Shown here piece by piece: positions 61,350 to 64,000 of a stretch of DNA of 64,000 nt. The stretch lies in contig NZ_CP089507.1 in NCBI RefSeq assembly GCF_021233355.1, positions 1,302,001 to 1,366,000 on the forward strand, written 5' to 3'. The notes beneath the pieces were generated by a model. It searched no databases. It saw only the letters and a program-made list of their open reading frames with translations, and had not been told where the DNA came from. The stretch comes from Luteimonas fraxinea. GTDB lineage: Bacteria; Pseudomonadota; Gammaproteobacteria; Xanthomonadales; Xanthomonadaceae. Position 1 is the first letter of the stretch. Each line of letters starts with the position of its first letter. Both the position numbers and the translations under genes were made by a program.

Positions 61350-62219
61350 TCAGCCCTGGAGCGGCGTGAGCAGGCGAAATCGCGACTGCCCAGCATGCAA
61401 CGCGCCACTGGCGAGCGCATCCGGGCTGAAACCCGGAGGATCCGGCATGGCCCAAGTCGGACGTGTCTGGGCACCTGGCACATAGCCCACCCATTGCCCG
61501 TACGCGGAATCCGCCGGTCGCCGTCCGGACTCGCTCAACGTGAAGTCGACAGGCACACGAACCACCCAATAGTCGCTGGAGACGGCGTCCCCTGTGGTTG
61601 GCGGCGAAAACGTCCATTCCTTCGCCTTGTCCAGTGCAGCTTTTTCCAGACCACGTCGGATCGCGTCCATCTGGCGCGCGCTTCCCAGCGCCGTCAGATT
61701 GGTCTGCTCGGCCGCCGCGTCCTGCACATGGCCATCCCGCCCGACCTTCACCAGCAGATAGACAGTGCCCTTACCGCCAATCTGCGCGATGTTCATCGGA
61801 TACCGGGGCGGACTCATCTCGATGGCTTGGACGCGCCCGGTATCATCCGGCGAAAACTCCTCGCCGAAGCTCGCGCCCTTGATCGCGATCGTCATATTGC
61901 CGTCAGCCGCAGGCGTCGCCACGAGGCGCAAGCTCATTTTTGCGCGAGCGAGCACAGGGACGCCTTCGGAGAGCACGGGCTCGAAGCGCAGGGCAGGCAT
62001 CGCACGTCCAATGAGGCCGACGACGTGCTCGGGCAGCTTGCCCTGCTGATCCAGCGCGTAGTCACTGATGCTGCCATCGAGCGCGATATCGACGTGGCCG
62101 GTCACCAGAATGCTGCCCTCGACCTGCTGTCGCATCTCGCGTGCGCTCTGCGCTGTTGCAATCAACGGCACGAGGCACACGATCGACAGCAGCACGCCGA
62201 ACACTCTTTGAAGTTTCAT
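61350..62219 (-). CDS. Secreted TonB-C-domain-like protein, copy 2
   Basis: The product has 289 residues and a signal peptide (GVLLSIVCLVPLIATAQSA). It matches copy 1 along its full length: ILVTGHVDIALDGSISDY, FEPVLSEGVPVLARAKMSLR, SPPRYPMNIAQIGGKGTVYL, DYWVVRVPVDFTLSESG and a common C-terminal RLLTPLQG / KLMTPFEG end. The tandem arrangement shows duplication. As with copy 1, the absence of an inner-membrane anchor argues against a TonB role; a periplasmic binding role is more likely but unproven. Confidence 0.75.
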   Translation of the reverse strand: MKLQRVFGVLLSIVCLVPLIATAQSAREMRQQVEGSILVTGHVDIALDGSISDYALDQQGKLPEHVVGLIGRAMPALRFEPVLSEGVPVLARAKMSLRLVATPAADGNMTIAIKGASFGEEFSPDDTGRVQAIEMSPPRYPMNIAQIGGKGTVYLLVKVGRDGHVQDAAAEQTNLTALGSARQMDAIRRGLEKAALDKAKEWTFSPPTTGDAVSSDYWVVRVPVDFTLSESGRRPADSAYGQWVGYVPGAQTRPTWAMPDPPGFSPDALASGALHAGQSRFRLLTPLQG

Positions 62220-62300
62220 CGCGGGTCCATCCTTGAGAACTGTGGTCTCAAGTTACCCCCGCCCACAGACACCGGACAAGCCCGGGCAAACCCCGGGTCG

Positions 62301-64000
62301 TCAGCGCTGTTCGCGCAGAAACCGTGCCATCGACACGCCGTCGCCGCTCTGGGCGGGGGCGAACTCGGCGGCGACGTCGATGAAGCCACGCATCACCGCG
62401 ATCTCGCGCGGGGTGCGGTTGAGGGTGTCGCGCAGGTCGGGGTCGGCGCCAGCGCGCAGCAGGCGGCGGGCGAGGCGCAGCTGGCCATGCAGGCCGGAGA
62501 GGTGCAGCGGGCCGAAGCCGCGCTGGTCCTGCGAATCGAGCGAGACGCCCTCGTCGAGCAGATGCTCCATCGCGGCCAGCACCACGTCCTCGTCGCAGGC
62601 GGTGCCCGGTTCGGCGCGGGCGCCTAGCAGCAGCAGCAATGGGGTGACGCCGCCGGCCGCAGGCGCATCGACCTCGGCGCCAGCCAGCAGCAGGGTGTCG
62701 AACAGCGCGAGCAGACGCGGTCGGTCGCGCGACGTGAAGCCGTAGAGCGCGGCGCAATGCAGGGGCGTCAGGCCCTGCGCATCGGTCGCGTGGATGTCGG
62801 CGCCGGCGGTCAGCAGGCGCGCGGCGAGATCGGGCAGGCCGAGTGCGGCGGCGAGCATCAGCACGCTGACTTCGCCCGGCAGGCGCTGGTCGAGCGAGAC
62901 ACCCGACGCGAGCAGGCGATCGACGACCTCGGCGTGCCGCATGCTGACCGCCGCCGACAGCGGCGTCGCGCCGGACTGCGCGGCGCGCGCGGCATCGGCA
63001 TCGCGCGACAGCAGCAGATCGACGACGTCGCGATGGCCGCCACCGGCGGCGCGCAGCAGCGCGGTGCAGCCCTGCGCGTCCACGGTGTCGACCGGGAAGC
63101 CGAGATCCAGCAGGCGGCGCACGGCTTCGGCATCGCCTGCGTTCGCGGCGGCCGGCAGGTCGATCGGTTCCAGCGCGCGACGCGGCAGTTTCCAGCCGCG
63201 CCAGTCGAGCCAGTCGGCGAGATCGCGGCGACCGGCGGACAGGGCGACGCCCAGCGGCGTCTGGCCGTCGGCGGCGCAGGCCGCCGGCGAGGCGCCATGC
63301 CGCACAAGCACCTTCAATGCGCCTTCGCGGCCGAGCGCGGCGGCGAGATGCAGCGCGGTCATGCCGCGGGCGTCGCGGGCATCGAGGTCGACACCATGGC
63401 CGACCAGGCGTTCGATCAGCCGCAGCCAACCCAGCCGCACAGCCAGCGACAGCGGCGGATCGCCAACAGGCGACGGCGCGAAGGGATCGGCGCCACGCGC
63501 CAGCAGGTCGAGCGCGAACGTCTCGTACGCGCGCGCAGCCTGGTCGTCATCGCTGCAGGCGGCGAGATAGCGCGCGAGCGTGCCGGCGCCGCCCGGCGAT
63601 GCACCGTGGCGCAGCAGTGCCTGCAGGATCGGCAGATGCTGCGGCGCCGACGCCAGCAGCGCGCACAGCGGCGGCGCGCCGGTCTCGTCGGCCACTTCGA
63701 CATCGGCGCCCTGCGCGAGCAGCCATTCGATGCGGTCCAGCGACGGCGGCATTTCTGGATCGAGCAGCAGACCACCGAGATCGCGCGCGCCGAGCAGGCG
63801 CAGCAACGGGCCCTGGTCGTCGAAACGCCCTTCGCGCAGGCTGGCGCGCAGCAGCAACACCGGCGTGCGGTCGCTGGCGACGGCGCCGTCTTCGTCATCG
63901 CCGATTCCGATGTTGGCCGGCAGCGGGTAGTCGGGATCGAGCAGACGCACCAGCGTCCAGCGACCGGTTTCGGCGGCGCGGTCGACCGGCTTGCGACCCT
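62301..64000 (-). CDS. Ankyrin-repeat protein, C-terminal part (5' end outside window)
   Basis: The frame stays open to the right edge, giving about 565 visible residues; the start lies outside. At least ten ankyrin repeats are visible with the DxxGxTALHxAAxxG pattern, for example DARGMTALHLAAALGREGAL, DAQGCTALLRAAGGGHRDVV, DAQGLTPLHCAALYGF and DQRGFGPLHLSGLHGQLRLA. Between repeats the protein is Leu/Ala/Arg-rich. No catalytic domain is seen in this part. Such large ankyrin proteins are common in xanthomonads, and their partners are unknown. Confidence 0.88.
   Translation of the reverse strand, partial: GRKPVDRAAETGRWTLVRLLDPDYPLPANIGIGDDEDGAVASDRTPVLLLRASLREGRFDDQGPLLRLLGARDLGGLLLDPEMPPSLDRIEWLLAQGADVEVADETGAPPLCALLASAPQHLPILQALLRHGASPGGAGTLARYLAACSDDDQAARAYETFALDLLARGADPFAPSPVGDPPLSLAVRLGWLRLIERLVGHGVDLDARDARGMTALHLAAALGREGALKVLVRHGASPAACAADGQTPLGVALSAGRRDLADWLDWRGWKLPRRALEPIDLPAAANAGDAEAVRRLLDLGFPVDTVDAQGCTALLRAAGGGHRDVVDLLLSRDADAARAAQSGATPLSAAVSMRHAEVVDRLLASGVSLDQRLPGEVSVLMLAAALGLPDLAARLLTAGADIHATDAQGLTPLHCAALYGFTSRDRPRLLALFDTLLLAGAEVDAPAAGGVTPLLLLLGARAEPGTACDEDVVLAAMEHLLDEGVSLDSQDQRGFGPLHLSGLHGQLRLARRLLRAGADPDLRDTLNRTPREIAVMRGFIDVAAEFAPAQSGDGVSMARFLREQR

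Overview
The window is a high-G+C stretch of a gammaproteobacterial chromosome. Gene content and order point to the Xanthomonadaceae/Lysobacteraceae (Lysobacter, Luteimonas or a relative). The supporting blocks are a polar-flagellum cluster of Pseudomonas/Xanthomonas type (fliI-J-K, fliL-M-N-O-P-Q, fliR-flhB-flhA-flhF-flhG-fliA, motC-motD-parC), a lptM-dapF-DUF484-xerC-hslV-hslU block, and rhlB / trxA-rho. The genus is inferred from this content; no rRNA gene is present to settle it.

Region 1 (1-21.5 kb, + strand) is motility: hook-length control, C-ring, export gate, the FlhF/FlhG polar placement pair, sigma-28, a MotCD stator and a ParA-type ATPase. It is followed by three signalling genes: a c-di-GMP phosphodiesterase, a sensor-less histidine kinase and an HDOD protein. 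The export operon is broken twice by repetitive DNA. A RAYT transposase flanked by REP palindromes lies between fliK and fliL, and a 1.1-kb gene-free repeat island lies between fliQ and fliR. A sigma-54-like -24/-12 element stands just past each break, and a third stands upstream of motC.

Region 2 (21.5-32.1 kb) is mixed housekeeping and accessory DNA: ubiE, a TerC/CBS membrane protein, a fungal-FCY1-like cytosine deaminase, a SulP transporter, an EmrA/EmrB-type efflux pair, a Phd-type antitoxin with a zeta-like kinase toxin, and two envelope proteins.

Region 3 (32.1-39.6 kb) holds hslU, hslV, xerC, DUF484, dapF and lptM on the minus strand. They are followed by an orphan polymorphic-toxin-like nuclease gene with a YezG/DUF600-like immunity gene on the plus strand.

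Region 4 (39.6-48.9 kb, - strand) is the most notable block. An ECF sigma factor, its RskA-like anti-sigma and a secreted protein stand upstream of a tightly coupled lipid operon: desaturase, FAD oxidoreductase, DUF1365, CFA synthase, DUF1295 and a second CFA-type methyltransferase, with a lipocalin just behind. All five junctions in the core are 4-nt overlaps. The two transcription units start with the same candidate promoter (GCATCC, 16-17 nt, CGTA) at the same distance from the start codon, which suggests one autoregulated stress regulon that remodels membrane lipids.

Region 5 (48.9-64 kb) holds a GDPD phosphodiesterase, queD, a phasin, a HipA-like/DUF3037 pair with ung, a double-receiver protein, ftsX-ftsE, rhlB, trxA, rho, a tandem pair of TonB-C-like secreted proteins, and a partial ankyrin-repeat protein that runs off the right edge. 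No rRNA, tRNA, CRISPR array, prophage or complete IS with a DDE transposase was seen.
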